Positions 27,734 to 37,133 of a stretch of DNA of 64,000 nucleotides are shown piece by piece. Under the pieces are notes generated by a model. It ran no database searches. It had not been told where the DNA came from and saw only the letters and a program-made list of their open reading frames with translations. The stretch covers positions 1 to 64,000 of the forward strand of contig NZ_JBOITN010000019.1 in the NCBI RefSeq assembly GCF_050717545.1, given 5' to 3'. The number at the start of each line of letters is the position of its first letter. Position 1 is the stretch's first letter. Made by a program: the position numbers and the translations under genes. Origin of the DNA: Clostridium_AD sp050717545. Lineage in GTDB: Bacteria > Bacillota > Clostridia > Clostridiales > Clostridiaceae.

Positions 27734-29074
27734 ATGCAAGAAAAAAGTAAATTATATTTTATAGACAAGTTAATATTAATATATTTTGTCGTTCAGATAT
27801 TATTCTTAAGATGGTATGGAAAAGATTATTTTAAGTATGTGAGTATAATACTAATAATTGTAATTATAATGAGAATAAAAAGTAACTTTAAAATTAGAGT
27901 GTTAGACATTGTATTTAGTCTACTGTATACACTTACAATAATTATAAATATAATTGCTAATGGCATTAAACCAAAAATTATAAACAACTTATACACTCAA
28001 GGAATAGCAAATTTAATTATAATAATTTATATACTTACATTGGCTTACGAGCATAATCAAGAATTGAAAGATTTTATTTTGAAATATTTATATGTAATAT
28101 TAAATATTTATTTTATTATAAATGTTCCCATCTTAATAAAACAATTAGACAAAACATATTTTTTAATGAGGAATATGCAAGATAATCAAATGTATGAAGA
28201 CCACATAACTGGATTAATTGGTTCAGGTGGAACTCATGAATTAACTTTTTATTGGAGTCTTTTAATTATTATAAATATATATAAATACTCGCAGACTAAA
28301 AATAAAATAATACCTATTTTAACAAGTATGTATGTAGTATTTATGTTTATAATATCAACCCAAAATGATAATACGGCATTTTTTGTTGTTTTTCCAGCTA
28401 TAGTAGGACAGTATTTTATAATAAAATACATATTAAATATAAAAGATATATTAGGTATAAAAGACATCTTAAGTATAAAAGATATCTTAAGTAAAAAAAA
28501 TATTATTTTGCTAATGAAATTTTCACTTACTGTAGTATTTATAGTGATTTTAAGCGTATATGTATTCAATAATAATAAAAATGTGAATAAGTTTGTTAAT
28601 ACTAGGGTTATTACTAAACTTGAACAATTTAATCTAATTGAAAATAAAGATTCTTCAACACAAAAAGATCTAGAAAGAATAGCATTATTTAAAATATCAT
28701 TGGAGATTGGAAATGGATATAAGTTAGGACGTGGGATAGGTAGTGTACAGCCTTATGGTGATCCATCCTTACCAAGGCATTTTGGTATGAGTGAAATTTC
28801 TATTCGAACTTATGAAGGGGGTATTATATATTTAGCTATACTTATATTAATTTATTCACACTTTTTGAATAGAATATTTACAATAAGAATAAGAAAACAT
28901 CAATTTAATAGCTTTATTGTAATATGTTTTAACATAACCATTATGGCGATATATACAGTGATATTTAAACGACCTTTTTATTCTTTTGCACTTGCATTCA
29001 TAATTTTCATATCTAGTCAAAGTTATGGTGAAGAAAAAAATCCAAAGAATATAAAAAAATTATACGAGGAGTAG
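27734..29074 (+). CDS. Wzy-like polysaccharide polymerase
   Basis: This 446-residue protein has about ten to twelve hydrophobic helices and a long extracellular loop near residues 280-360 (GYKLGRGIGSVQPYG), the arrangement of O-antigen/EPS polymerases. Such proteins join lipid-linked repeat units on the outer membrane face. Residues about 235-255 hold three tandem copies of the hexad IKDILG/S, encoded by an 18-bp direct repeat (28440-28493), in a cytosolic loop. It is AT-richer than its neighbours, as usual for Wzy. The family is too divergent for a firm name. Confidence 0.75.
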   Translation: MQEKSKLYFIDKLILIYFVVQILFLRWYGKDYFKYVSIILIIVIIMRIKSNFKIRVLDIVFSLLYTLTIIINIIANGIKPKIINNLYTQGIANLIIIIYILTLAYEHNQELKDFILKYLYVILNIYFIINVPILIKQLDKTYFLMRNMQDNQMYEDHITGLIGSGGTHELTFYWSLLIIINIYKYSQTKNKIIPILTSMYVVFMFIISTQNDNTAFFVVFPAIVGQYFIIKYILNIKDILGIKDILSIKDILSKKNIILLMKFSLTVVFIVILSVYVFNNNKNVNKFVNTRVITKLEQFNLIENKDSSTQKDLERIALFKISLEIGNGYKLGRGIGSVQPYGDPSLPRHFGMSEISIRTYEGGIIYLAILILIYSHFLNRIFTIRIRKHQFNSFIVICFNITIMAIYTVIFKRPFYSFALAFIIFISSQSYGEEKNPKNIKKLYEE

Positions 29075-29078
29075 ATGA

Positions 29079-30191
29079 ATGAAAATAGCTATTTTAACCA
29101 TGTCTAATGGCATTAATTATGGAAATAGATTGCAAAATTATGCAACCCAAAGGGTTATAGAATCTTTAGGTTGTGAAGTTGAAACTATTAAAAATTTCAC
29201 ATTGCAAAATATAGTGAATAAAAGGGCAACTAAAGAAAGAATTAAATATATATTATCAGATTTATATGATGAACTTTCATTCGTTAAATGCAAAAAAATG
29301 AATAAAATTATGAGAAACATAAAATTTAATAGATTTACAGAAAAGTATATTAATCAAACTAATTATATAATTACTAAAGACAGCATACCTAGAAATATTA
29401 ACAAAATGTATGATTATTTTGTATGTGGTAGTGATCAAGTGTGGAATCCTGAATTTCAAATTAATTCGGAAATTGATTTTTTAACATTCGCTAATAAAGG
29501 ACAAAAAGTTGCTTATGCTCCTAGTTTTGGTGTGAGTGAATTACCAGAGGAATGTATTGATAATTATAAGAAATGGATTAATCAAATTGATTATTTATCA
29601 GTTAGAGAACAAGCCGGTGCTGATATTATTAAAAAACTAACTGGGAGAGATTCATTGGTTCTAGTTGATCCGACTTTAATGCTAAGCAAAAATGAATGGT
29701 TATCAATTGCTAAAAAGCCAAAGTCAAAGCTATCCAAAAAATTTATATTAACATATTTTTTAGGTGATAAAAGTAAAGCTACAGAAGTTAGAATTGATGA
29801 TATTGCTACAAAACATAATTTAGATGTAATTAATCTTTTGGATTTAAGTGATAAATATATATACAGTGCAGATCCAAGTGAGTTTATTTGGTTAATAAAT
29901 AATTCTGAATTAGTTTGCACTGATTCATTTCATGGTTCAGTTTTTTCTTTAGTTATGAAAAAAGCATTTATAGTTTTTGAAAGACAAGATACTCTTACAT
30001 CAATGAATTCTAGATTGGATACTTTATTATCATTATTTAAAATGGAATCTAGACTAGGAAAAAATATTGTTAGTGACAATCAAATTTTTGATATTGATTT
30101 TAGCAAAGTAGACTCTGTTTTAGAAGTTGAGATAAGTAAAGCCTTTATGTATTTAAAGAATGCTTTGAAATTGAAAAATAATGAGAAGTAA
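29079..30191 (+). CDS. Polysaccharide pyruvyl transferase family protein
   Basis: The N-terminus MKIAILTMSNGINYGNRLQNYA and the motif DYFVCGSDQVWNPEF are hallmarks of the polysaccharide pyruvyl transferase family (CsaB/EpsO type). The C-terminal half has SVREQAGADII, VDPTLML and CTDSFHGSVFSLV. It would attach a pyruvate ketal to a sugar, adding negative charge to the polymer. It starts four bases after the polymerase stop, with GAGGAG. Confidence 0.88.
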   Translation: MKIAILTMSNGINYGNRLQNYATQRVIESLGCEVETIKNFTLQNIVNKRATKERIKYILSDLYDELSFVKCKKMNKIMRNIKFNRFTEKYINQTNYIITKDSIPRNINKMYDYFVCGSDQVWNPEFQINSEIDFLTFANKGQKVAYAPSFGVSELPEECIDNYKKWINQIDYLSVREQAGADIIKKLTGRDSLVLVDPTLMLSKNEWLSIAKKPKSKLSKKFILTYFLGDKSKATEVRIDDIATKHNLDVINLLDLSDKYIYSADPSEFIWLINNSELVCTDSFHGSVFSLVMKKAFIVFERQDTLTSMNSRLDTLLSLFKMESRLGKNIVSDNQIFDIDFSKVDSVLEVEISKAFMYLKNALKLKNNEK

Positions 30192-30222
30192 TGTAGGGAG
30201 ACTCTATTAACATAAAAAAAAT

Positions 30223-30426
30223 ATGGGGTATTTAATAATTAAAAGAAAAATTGATATAGTGGGGGCTTTATCTGGAATTGTGTTATTAAGTCCGGTTATG
30301 ATAGCTATTGCTATCTGGATTAAAATAGATTCTAAGGGGCCTATTTTTTTCGCCCAGAACATAGTTGGACAAGATGGCAGGGGATTTAAGATGTATAAGT
30401 TTAGGTCTATGTGCACAAATGAATAG
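30223..30426 (+). pseudogene. Truncated priming sugar transferase (N-terminal part)
   Basis: About 67 codons match residues 28-95 of the transferase at 18743-19411: IIKRKIDIVGALSGIVLLSP, IKIDSKGPIFFAQN, GFKMYKFRSMC. The frame stops at TAG after CTNE, before the DELPQL and VGPRP motifs, so it cannot be active. The DNA match to 18815-19005 is high. It marks a recombination joint between the glycosyltransferase block and the rhamnose genes. Confidence 0.8.
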
Positions 30427-30459
30427 ACTCTTCTCGACAACCTTTAGGCTATAGATTAA

Positions 30460-30741
30460 TTATATCCTAACGGGCATGCAATATTTTATTCCCAATCAGG
30501 CGTTAATTTAATGGGCATAGGATTCGGAATTAAAATTGAAACAACTGTTGGAATTAACGGAAATGGGCTTAATTTACTAAAAGCATTTGAACAATCTAAC
30601 ATTACGATATATAATATATTAAAGGCTCTGCCTGTAACTGGGGTATGGGAAACTGGAGATAGAATAATAAAGGAAGCTCCAACAGCTGGTTGTGTTTCAG
30701 AATGGGTATATGTCAAGGCTCGTTTAAATCAGGGGTCATAA
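30460..30741 (+). pseudogene. C-terminal fragment of a beta-helix/tail-spike-like protein
   Basis: The frame is open from 30460 (LYPNGHAIFY) without a usable start until ATG 30511. It ends with VTGVWETGDRIIKEAPTAGC and SEWVYVKARL. From memory, the GxWxxGDRIxxxxPTxGxxxxWV pattern is the C-terminal cap of pectate-lyase-fold proteins such as phage tail spikes and capsule-associated hydrolases. Only the end survives, so it is a gene fragment carried in the scar between the EPS and rhamnose genes. Confidence 0.45.
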
Positions 30742-30794
30742 ACAACAAATAATAAGACAAACAAATAAGACTTTAAATTTAGAGGAGGAAAAAT

Positions 30795-31673
30795 ATGAAA
30801 GGTATTATTTTAGCAGGAGGTTCCGGTACAAGACTTTACCCCGTAACCAAGGCAGTATCAAAACAGATACTTCCAATATATGACAAACCAATGATATATT
30901 ATCCATTATCCGTATTAATGCTTGCAGGTATAAAAGAAATATTGATTATTTCAACACCTAGGGATATAGTTACATTTGAAGAATTACTTGGTGATGGAAG
31001 TGACATTGGACTTAAATTGCAGTATGCTGTTCAAGAATTACCAAGAGGACTTGCAGATGCATTCATTATTGGTGAAGAGTTTATAGGAAATGATAAGGTA
31101 GCCCTAGTACTTGGGGATAATATTTTCCATGGTTATGGTTTCACTGAAAGATTAATGAGGGCTTCCGCAAGAGAAGGAGCTACTATTTTTGGATATCATG
31201 TAAGCAATCCAACTGATTTTGGTGTTGTTGAGTTTGATGATAAAAATAATGTAGTATCTATAGAGGAAAAACCTGAAAAACCTAAATCAAATTATGCTGT
31301 TCCAGGATTATATTTTTATGATAACAATGTAATTGACATTGCTAAGAATGTTAAACCTTCAGCTAGAGGTGAAATAGAAATAACCGCAGTAAATAACGAA
31401 TATTTAAGGCAAGGCAAATTAAAAGTTGAACTTTTTGGTAGAGGAATGGCATGGCTTGACACAGGAACTCATAGAGGGCTACTAGACGCAGCTAACTTTG
31501 TTGAAGCAATACAAACGAGGCAGGGGTTGTATGTAGCTTGCATAGAGGAGATAGCTTATAGAAATGGATTTATAAATAAAGAACAATTACTAAAATTAGC
31601 ACAGCCACTAATGAAATCAGAATATGGTAAATATTTAATTCAGATTGCTGACGAACATAATAAAGATAATTAG
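30795..31673 (+). CDS. rfbA: Glucose-1-phosphate thymidylyltransferase
   Basis: The 292 residues start with MKGIILAGGSGTRLYPVTKAVSKQ, the nucleotide-binding loop of RfbA/RmlA, and contain YDKPMIYYPLSVLMLAGI, LGDNIFHGYGF and WLDTGTHRGLLDAANFV. It makes dTDP-glucose from dTTP and glucose-1-phosphate, the first step to dTDP-L-rhamnose. It starts after GAGGAGG and heads a tight A-C-B-D cluster. Confidence 0.95.
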   Translation: MKGIILAGGSGTRLYPVTKAVSKQILPIYDKPMIYYPLSVLMLAGIKEILIISTPRDIVTFEELLGDGSDIGLKLQYAVQELPRGLADAFIIGEEFIGNDKVALVLGDNIFHGYGFTERLMRASAREGATIFGYHVSNPTDFGVVEFDDKNNVVSIEEKPEKPKSNYAVPGLYFYDNNVIDIAKNVKPSARGEIEITAVNNEYLRQGKLKVELFGRGMAWLDTGTHRGLLDAANFVEAIQTRQGLYVACIEEIAYRNGFINKEQLLKLAQPLMKSEYGKYLIQIADEHNKDN

Positions 31674-31682
31674 GGAGGAATC

Positions 31683-32255
31683 ATGGGTAAATTTAATTTT
31701 ATAGAAACTAGTGTAAAAGAATTGTACATAATAGAACCCAAAGTATTCGGAGACAACAGGGGTTATTTCATGGAAACATACAACAAGAATGACTTCTTTG
31801 AAGCTGGACTTACTATGGAGTTTGTTCAAGATAATGAATCAAAGTCTAAAAAAGGAGTACTTAGGGGGCTTCATTTTCAAACTAAAAATACTCAAGGGAA
31901 ACTAGTTCGAGTTACAGAGGGTGAAGTATTTGATGTAGCTGTAGATTTAAGAAAAGGTTCAGCTACTTTTGGAAAATGGGAAGGAGTAATTCTTACAGCG
32001 GAAAATAAAAAGCAGTTTTATGTTCCAGAAGGATTTGCTCATGGTTTTTTAGTTATGTCAGATGTTGCTACGTTCAATTATAAGTGCACAAATTACTATG
32101 CACCACAGTACGACAGTGGACTATTATGGAATGATGAAGACATAGCTGTAGAATGGCCATTAGACGGTATAGAGGAGATTCTATTGTCAGATAAGGATAA
32201 AATACAAAATAAATTCAAAGATTTAGAAATACCATTTGAATATAAAGGGGTGTAA
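31683..32255 (+). CDS. rfbC: dTDP-4-dehydrorhamnose 3,5-epimerase
   Basis: The cupin enzyme of 190 residues has DNRGYFMETYN, VQDNESKSKKGVLRGLHFQ with the catalytic His, and YVPEGFAHGFLVMSD. It epimerises dTDP-4-keto-6-deoxyglucose at C3 and C5. It starts nine bases after rfbA with GGGAGGA. Confidence 0.95.
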   Translation: MGKFNFIETSVKELYIIEPKVFGDNRGYFMETYNKNDFFEAGLTMEFVQDNESKSKKGVLRGLHFQTKNTQGKLVRVTEGEVFDVAVDLRKGSATFGKWEGVILTAENKKQFYVPEGFAHGFLVMSDVATFNYKCTNYYAPQYDSGLLWNDEDIAVEWPLDGIEEILLSDKDKIQNKFKDLEIPFEYKGV

Positions 32256-32261
32256 TCAATT

Positions 32262-33314
32262 ATGAAAACATATTTAGTAACTGGTGGAGCGGGATTCATA
32301 GGCGCAAATTTTGTTCATTTTATGTTAAATAAATATTCGGATATAAAAATTATAAATTTAGATAAATTAACTTATGCAGGAAATTTAGAAAATTTAAAAG
32401 ATATTGAAGATAATAAAAACTATTCATTTGTTCAAGGAGATATCTGTGACAAAGAGTTAGTAGAAAAATTATTTGCGAGTAATGATATTGATTATGTTGT
32501 TAATTTTGCAGCAGAATCACATGTTGACAGAAGCATAAAAGAACCAGAAATATTTGTTAAAACAAATGTTTTAGGTACAGTTAATCTTTTGAATGTAGCT
32601 AAGAATTCATGGGAAATTGAAGGCGGATTTAAAGAAGGCAAGAAGTTTATGCATGTATCTACAGACGAAGTATATGGTTCGCTTGGTGCAACAGGATTTT
32701 TCCTTGAAACTACACCACTAGACCCACATAGCCCATATTCTTCAAGCAAAACAGCCTCAGATTTAATGGTTAAAGCATACTCAGATACATATAAAATGCC
32801 TGTAAATACAACTAGATGTTCAAATAATTACGGACCATACCAGTTCCCAGAAAAATTGATACCATTACTAATTAACAACTGTTTAGGTCATAAAGCTTTA
32901 CCAGTATACGGTGATGGAATGAATATAAGAGATTGGCTATATGTTGAAGATCACTGTAAAGCTATAGATATGGTTATAAATGGTGGCAGAGTAGGGGAAG
33001 TTTACAATATAGGTGGACATAATGAAAGAACTAACATGCAAATAGTTAAAACTGTTATAAGTTATTTAAATGAAAATGTAGATAAAGAAATAACAGAAAA
33101 ATTAATAAGTTACGTTGAAGACAGAAAAGGACATGACATGAGATATGGCATAGATCCAACTAAGATAAAAGATGAATTAGGATGGTACCCAGAAACAACA
33201 TTTGAAGTGGGAATAAAAAAGACAATTAAATGGAATTTGGATAACAAAGAATGGATGGATAATATAACGTCTGGTGATTATCAGAATTATTATAACAATA
33301 TGTATAATAAATAA
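32262..33314 (+). CDS. rfbB: dTDP-glucose 4,6-dehydratase
   Basis: The extended SDR of 350 residues has GGAGFIGANFVHFML, NFAAESHVDRSI, HVSTDEVYGSLG, the PYSSSKTASDLMV YxxxK-type catalytic segment, and NNYGPYQFPEKLIPL. It converts dTDP-glucose to the 4-keto-6-deoxy intermediate. It starts six bases after rfbC. Confidence 0.95.
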   Translation: MKTYLVTGGAGFIGANFVHFMLNKYSDIKIINLDKLTYAGNLENLKDIEDNKNYSFVQGDICDKELVEKLFASNDIDYVVNFAAESHVDRSIKEPEIFVKTNVLGTVNLLNVAKNSWEIEGGFKEGKKFMHVSTDEVYGSLGATGFFLETTPLDPHSPYSSSKTASDLMVKAYSDTYKMPVNTTRCSNNYGPYQFPEKLIPLLINNCLGHKALPVYGDGMNIRDWLYVEDHCKAIDMVINGGRVGEVYNIGGHNERTNMQIVKTVISYLNENVDKEITEKLISYVEDRKGHDMRYGIDPTKIKDELGWYPETTFEVGIKKTIKWNLDNKEWMDNITSGDYQNYYNNMYNK

Positions 33315-33328
33315 GTAGTATAAATGAT

Positions 33329-33363
33329 ACTCTTAGGGCATAAACTCTGAGAGTTTTATTTTG
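33329..33363 (+). terminator. Terminator-like hairpin between rfbB and rfbD
   Basis: ACTCTTAGGG pairs with CTCTGAGAGT around CATAAA and is followed by TTTATTTTG. It lies inside the rhamnose cluster, so it may reduce rfbD expression or mark a joint. Confidence 0.65.
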
Positions 33364-33421
33364 ATTATGCAGCACCGAAGGTGATGGTTTAATTATAAAT
33401 GCAACAAAGAGGAGATTGATT

Positions 33422-34255
33422 ATGAAGGTATTAATTACAGGAGCTAATGGCCAGCTAGGAAGAGAGCTAGCTAAACAATATAAAGGTAAAGAAGGCATTG
33501 ATTTACTACTTACGGATGTGTCAGAATTAGATATAACAAATGTACATCAAGTAAATAATTTTGTAAATGAAAATAAACCAGATGTAATTATCAATTGCGC
33601 GGCCCTTACAGCTGTTGATAAGTGTGAGACTGAAATAGATTTGGCATATAAGATAAATACAATAGGACCTAAAAACTTAGCAGCTGCCGCAAATCAAATT
33701 GGAGCAGAAATTGTTCAAGTATCAACAGACTATGTTTTTGATGGCAATGTTAATAAATCATTAACAGAATTCGATAAAGTTGACCCACAAACTATTTATG
33801 GTAAAACAAAGCTAGAGGGTGAAATACTAGTTCAAAATCTTAATTCAAAGCACTACATAGTTAGAACTGCATGGCTTTATGGAGACGGAAATAATTTTGT
33901 TAAAACTATGCTCAAATTAAGCGAAACTAATAAGATATTGAAAGTAGTTAATGACCAAAGGGGAACACCTACAAGTGCAGTTGATTTAGCTAAAGTTATA
34001 ATAAAACTTGTAGAAGATAAGAATTATGGCCTTTTCCATTGTACATGTAAAGGCGAATGCACGTGGTATGAGTTTACTAAGGAAATATTTAGAATTAAAG
34101 GGATTAGTGCAGAGGTTTTTCCGTGCACAACACATGAATTTCCAAGACCAGCAAAAAGACCAGAATATTCGGTGCTTAGAAATAGTATGTTAGAACTTAC
34201 TACTGGCGATATAACTAGAACTTGGCAGGAAGCGATTAGTGAGTATTTAAAATAA
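33422..34255 (+). CDS. rfbD: dTDP-4-dehydrorhamnose reductase
   Basis: ATG 33422 is used because AGAGGAG is seven bases upstream. The SDR has ITGANGQLGRELAKQ, NCAALTAVDKCE, VSTDYVFDG, TIYGKTKLEGE with YxxxK, and VRTAWLYG. It reduces the keto intermediate to dTDP-L-rhamnose. A hairpin separates it from rfbB. Confidence 0.95.
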   Translation: MKVLITGANGQLGRELAKQYKGKEGIDLLLTDVSELDITNVHQVNNFVNENKPDVIINCAALTAVDKCETEIDLAYKINTIGPKNLAAAANQIGAEIVQVSTDYVFDGNVNKSLTEFDKVDPQTIYGKTKLEGEILVQNLNSKHYIVRTAWLYGDGNNFVKTMLKLSETNKILKVVNDQRGTPTSAVDLAKVIIKLVEDKNYGLFHCTCKGECTWYEFTKEIFRIKGISAEVFPCTTHEFPRPAKRPEYSVLRNSMLELTTGDITRTWQEAISEYLK

Positions 34256-34618
34256 TATATTAATAAATGTCAAGAGTATAGATAAAAAGGGTACCTTTGC
34301 CAAGGACAATTTTTAAATTAACTGACAATCATTGAATGGAGATGACTAGAAATAGTTGTCTCCATTCAATGGGGTAAGTCGTTTAATTAGTAATTAGGTA
34401 TATTAGCATATGTTAAATATTTTAATTTTGTAGCGTTAAATTTGAATGTGTTATTTGGAAAAGAAATGGTAGGACTAAGAGAAATTATATTACCAGTAGG
34501 TATAATATTGTTATTTTTGAAACAGTAGAAAGGCTGAGTAATTTTGATTAGAATTTTGTGTAGTAAAATTGTGGTAGGTTTTAATGAAGTATATAATATC
34601 CTATTGTAGAAGATTAAA
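34256..34618. other. Non-coding region with a 13-bp inverted repeat
   Basis: No gene is recognised here. At 34330-34371 CATTGAATGGAGA pairs perfectly with TCTCCATTCAATG around a 15-nt loop that can itself pair (ACTA/TAGT). It lacks a T-run, so it is not a classical terminator. A processed RNA end, protein site or small mobile-element remnant is possible. Confidence 0.4.
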
Positions 34619-34656
34619 AAAACATCGTTAAGGAGCTTTTAACGATGTTTTTTATT
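34619..34656. terminator. Bidirectional terminator
   Basis: AAACATCGTTAA pairs with TTAACGATGTTT, with T-runs on both strands (TTTATTTT rightwards, TTTTTAATC leftwards). It probably served the minus-strand amidase remnant just to its right. Confidence 0.85.
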
Positions 34657-34685
34657 TTAGAAATAATAAATTTATGTATACAGTC

Positions 34686-35216
34686 TTATTGTGCAGTAAG
34701 TTCACTAATAATTGAATTTGCGATAGTTTCTGAGTTATATTTAGCCATATCAACTTTGGAGTCAAGGAAGCTGCATTCAATTAAGATTGAAGGTGGTTTT
34801 ACATGTTTCAACAAATAAAATGATGAGTTATACTTAATTCCTCTATTGTAATAACCTAAAGATACAATATTGTTTAATACGAGTTTAGCAAATACTTTAC
34901 TTGTATCAGTACGCTATTATACCTCTGTTCCATGAGCGGAACCATTAAAAATATTAAAATGAATTGATGCAAAAACGCCCACTTCATTAGAATTAGCTGC
35001 CTGAACATGTTGACTTAATGAATTAAGAGTGCTTGTAGCACTACTTGGAGTACAATCAACGACAATGTGACCAAGGTTTTGAATATGAGATTGATATTTA
35101 ATACTAATAGTATTATTAGTAACACCATATACTTTATTATTACCAGGTACTGCAAGAAAAATTATAAGATGTTTAATATGCTGATTAAGGCATGAAATAT
35201 TCAAATAAATGTACAT
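34686..35216 (-). pseudogene. Decayed N-acetylmuramoyl-L-alanine amidase (Amidase_3)
   Basis: The minus strand encodes LGHIVVDCTPSSATSTLNSL, VQAANSNEVGVFASIHFN and GSAHGTEV, then two in-frame stops (34919-34914), then VFAKLVLNNIVSLGYYNRGI and PPSILIECSFLDS up to a TAA at 34686. The SIHFN histidine and the ILIEC glutamate of the zinc amidase family are visible, but the N-terminal DxGHGG zinc motif is gone. With the stops and the lost N-terminus it cannot be active. It was a peptidoglycan amidase next to today's wall-active cassette. Confidence 0.8.
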
Positions 35217-35375
35217 AAAAAATGATTTATATCTTCAGAAGTGATTTTTTTAAACGAGTATTAGATAGTATAAGGTTTTTTTATGTCTATGGGTTTTAAT
35301 TATGATATAATTTCCATAGATTACGGTATTCAACTAAAGTGTTTAATAATAGTTAGTAAATAGAGGGGTGTTTTA

Positions 35376-37085
35376 ATGCATAAATTTAAAATAATTAATA
35401 ATAAAGTTAAAGTCGTTTTCAGAGTGTTTTCCATAATTATGTGTCTAGGTTTAATATACTTCAATACACCGAATTTACAGAAGATTGTTTTTGCTAATAC
35501 GGGAGAGGATATAGATACAAAAATTGATCTAAATAATGATGGCAAGGTTGAGATTGTAAAATTTCACAAAGGAATACTTAAGGTTTCATCAACAGATGGG
35601 AAGGTTATTTTTGAAAAAGACGAAGGTGAAGATGTCTATAGCTCAATAGCTTTTATCAAGGATAAAAAAATCAATGATACAAAGGTATTATTCCAAAGTA
35701 AGACAAAGAACACTTCTGGTTCATTAGCGTATACTATATATAAATTGGATGGTGGGGAAATAAAAGAAGTCGTACATAAGGAAGATATATATAAAGGTAT
35801 TATAAGCATCTCAGATAGTGGCGAAATTATAGAGGAGATCCCATCATATGTTGAAAATGATTCTAATGCAGTTCCATCATATACTGTTAAAAACCATTTT
35901 GTCTTACAAGATGATAAACTTGTTCTGGTAAAAACAGAAAAGCTTGGATATACTCCCAATGACAACCTTAGTGAGAATCCTTCTTTAAATGCCACAGTTT
36001 ATCATAAAAACCCATCTTATGCTGAAATAGAAAAGATACTTGAAAATGTTGCTAATGAAAAAGGAATACCCGTAGCAATATTTAAGGCTATTGCTTGGCA
36101 GGAGAGCAGAGGAACAGATTATGATAATGGTAAAATTGCAAATTGGAGACAGTTTGTTAATGGAGAGGTATTAATGGGATATGACAAAGTAGGAATAGGT
36201 TTAATGCAGGTTTCAGATTATGTGAGAACAAATCCTACTCCAACTGATGTAGCATATATTAATAGACTTAAATATGATTTAGAATTTAATATAAGGGAAG
36301 GTGCTAAAATACTTCTTGACAAATGGGCATTGCAAACATACGATGGTGCATCATATAAGATACCAAGGGTGGGGGATGCATCACCAAACTATTTAGCAAA
36401 TTGGTACTATACAATATGGGCATACAATGGGTATAGTTCAAGAAACAACCCTATAGCGCATACAGTTGACCCTATAAAATTCCCCTATTTACCTTATCAA
36501 ACCATTGTAATAGGGCATGTTAATAATGTTTTTAATAAGTCTATGATAGACTTATACGAATATAATCGTAACTTATTTCCTGTAGTAGAATTACCAATAC
36601 AGTTATCAAAAAATTTACCAAGAGCAGATATAGCAGAAATAAGTGGTAAACACTCTGGTGATCTTAAAATTAAAGAGAAAAATTACAATTATATAACCAC
36701 TACAAATTTAACCATAAGGGATGCAAACATGGTTGGAACTTCTACATATTTTATGAAAAATGATGTTGTGACGATTAAGGGATCTCCAGTAATAAAAGAT
36801 GGATATGTAACTTATTATGTTGAAGGAGCAAGTAAAAGTGGTTATGTTAGAGGAAATTGGTTAAAACCAGTTGGAGATATAAATTGTGACGGACAGGTAG
36901 ATATATACGATTTTGTAAAACAATCAAAAAACATTAATGGACAGGGAACAATTATTAATGACATTAACAGGATATCCATTGAGAGTTCCGATGTAAATAT
37001 GGACGGAGTTGTAGATATAAAGGATATTGCACTTACAGCTACAAATTATAATTTCTCTTTATATAAAATTAATATAAGTAATTAA
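35376..37085 (+). CDS. Dockerin-bearing lytic transglycosylase
   Basis: Residues 1-35 form a signal peptide. An N-terminal beta region has an FG-GAP/EF-hand-like loop (DLNNDGKVEIV near 48). Residues about 225-390 are an SLT-type lysozyme fold: AIAWQESRGTDY with the catalytic Glu near 242, VGIGLMQVSD and WAYNGYSS. Residues about 440-495 resemble an SH3 domain (TNLTIRDANMVG ... GYVRGNWLKPV). The C-terminus (about 498-562) is a type-I-like dockerin: two calcium loops, DINCDGQVDIYD and DVNMDGVVDIKD, each followed by a short helix. It should cleave peptidoglycan glycan strands and dock on the cohesin encoded by the next gene. ATG follows AGGGGTG. Confidence 0.88.
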   Translation: MHKFKIINNKVKVVFRVFSIIMCLGLIYFNTPNLQKIVFANTGEDIDTKIDLNNDGKVEIVKFHKGILKVSSTDGKVIFEKDEGEDVYSSIAFIKDKKINDTKVLFQSKTKNTSGSLAYTIYKLDGGEIKEVVHKEDIYKGIISISDSGEIIEEIPSYVENDSNAVPSYTVKNHFVLQDDKLVLVKTEKLGYTPNDNLSENPSLNATVYHKNPSYAEIEKILENVANEKGIPVAIFKAIAWQESRGTDYDNGKIANWRQFVNGEVLMGYDKVGIGLMQVSDYVRTNPTPTDVAYINRLKYDLEFNIREGAKILLDKWALQTYDGASYKIPRVGDASPNYLANWYYTIWAYNGYSSRNNPIAHTVDPIKFPYLPYQTIVIGHVNNVFNKSMIDLYEYNRNLFPVVELPIQLSKNLPRADIAEISGKHSGDLKIKEKNYNYITTTNLTIRDANMVGTSTYFMKNDVVTIKGSPVIKDGYVTYYVEGASKSGYVRGNWLKPVGDINCDGQVDIYDFVKQSKNINGQGTIINDINRISIESSDVNMDGVVDIKDIALTATNYNFSLYKINISN

Positions 37086-37133
37086 GAAATTATTGTATTC
37101 TAAAAGCTGTGGAGAGGAAAGGTACTAGTTGTT

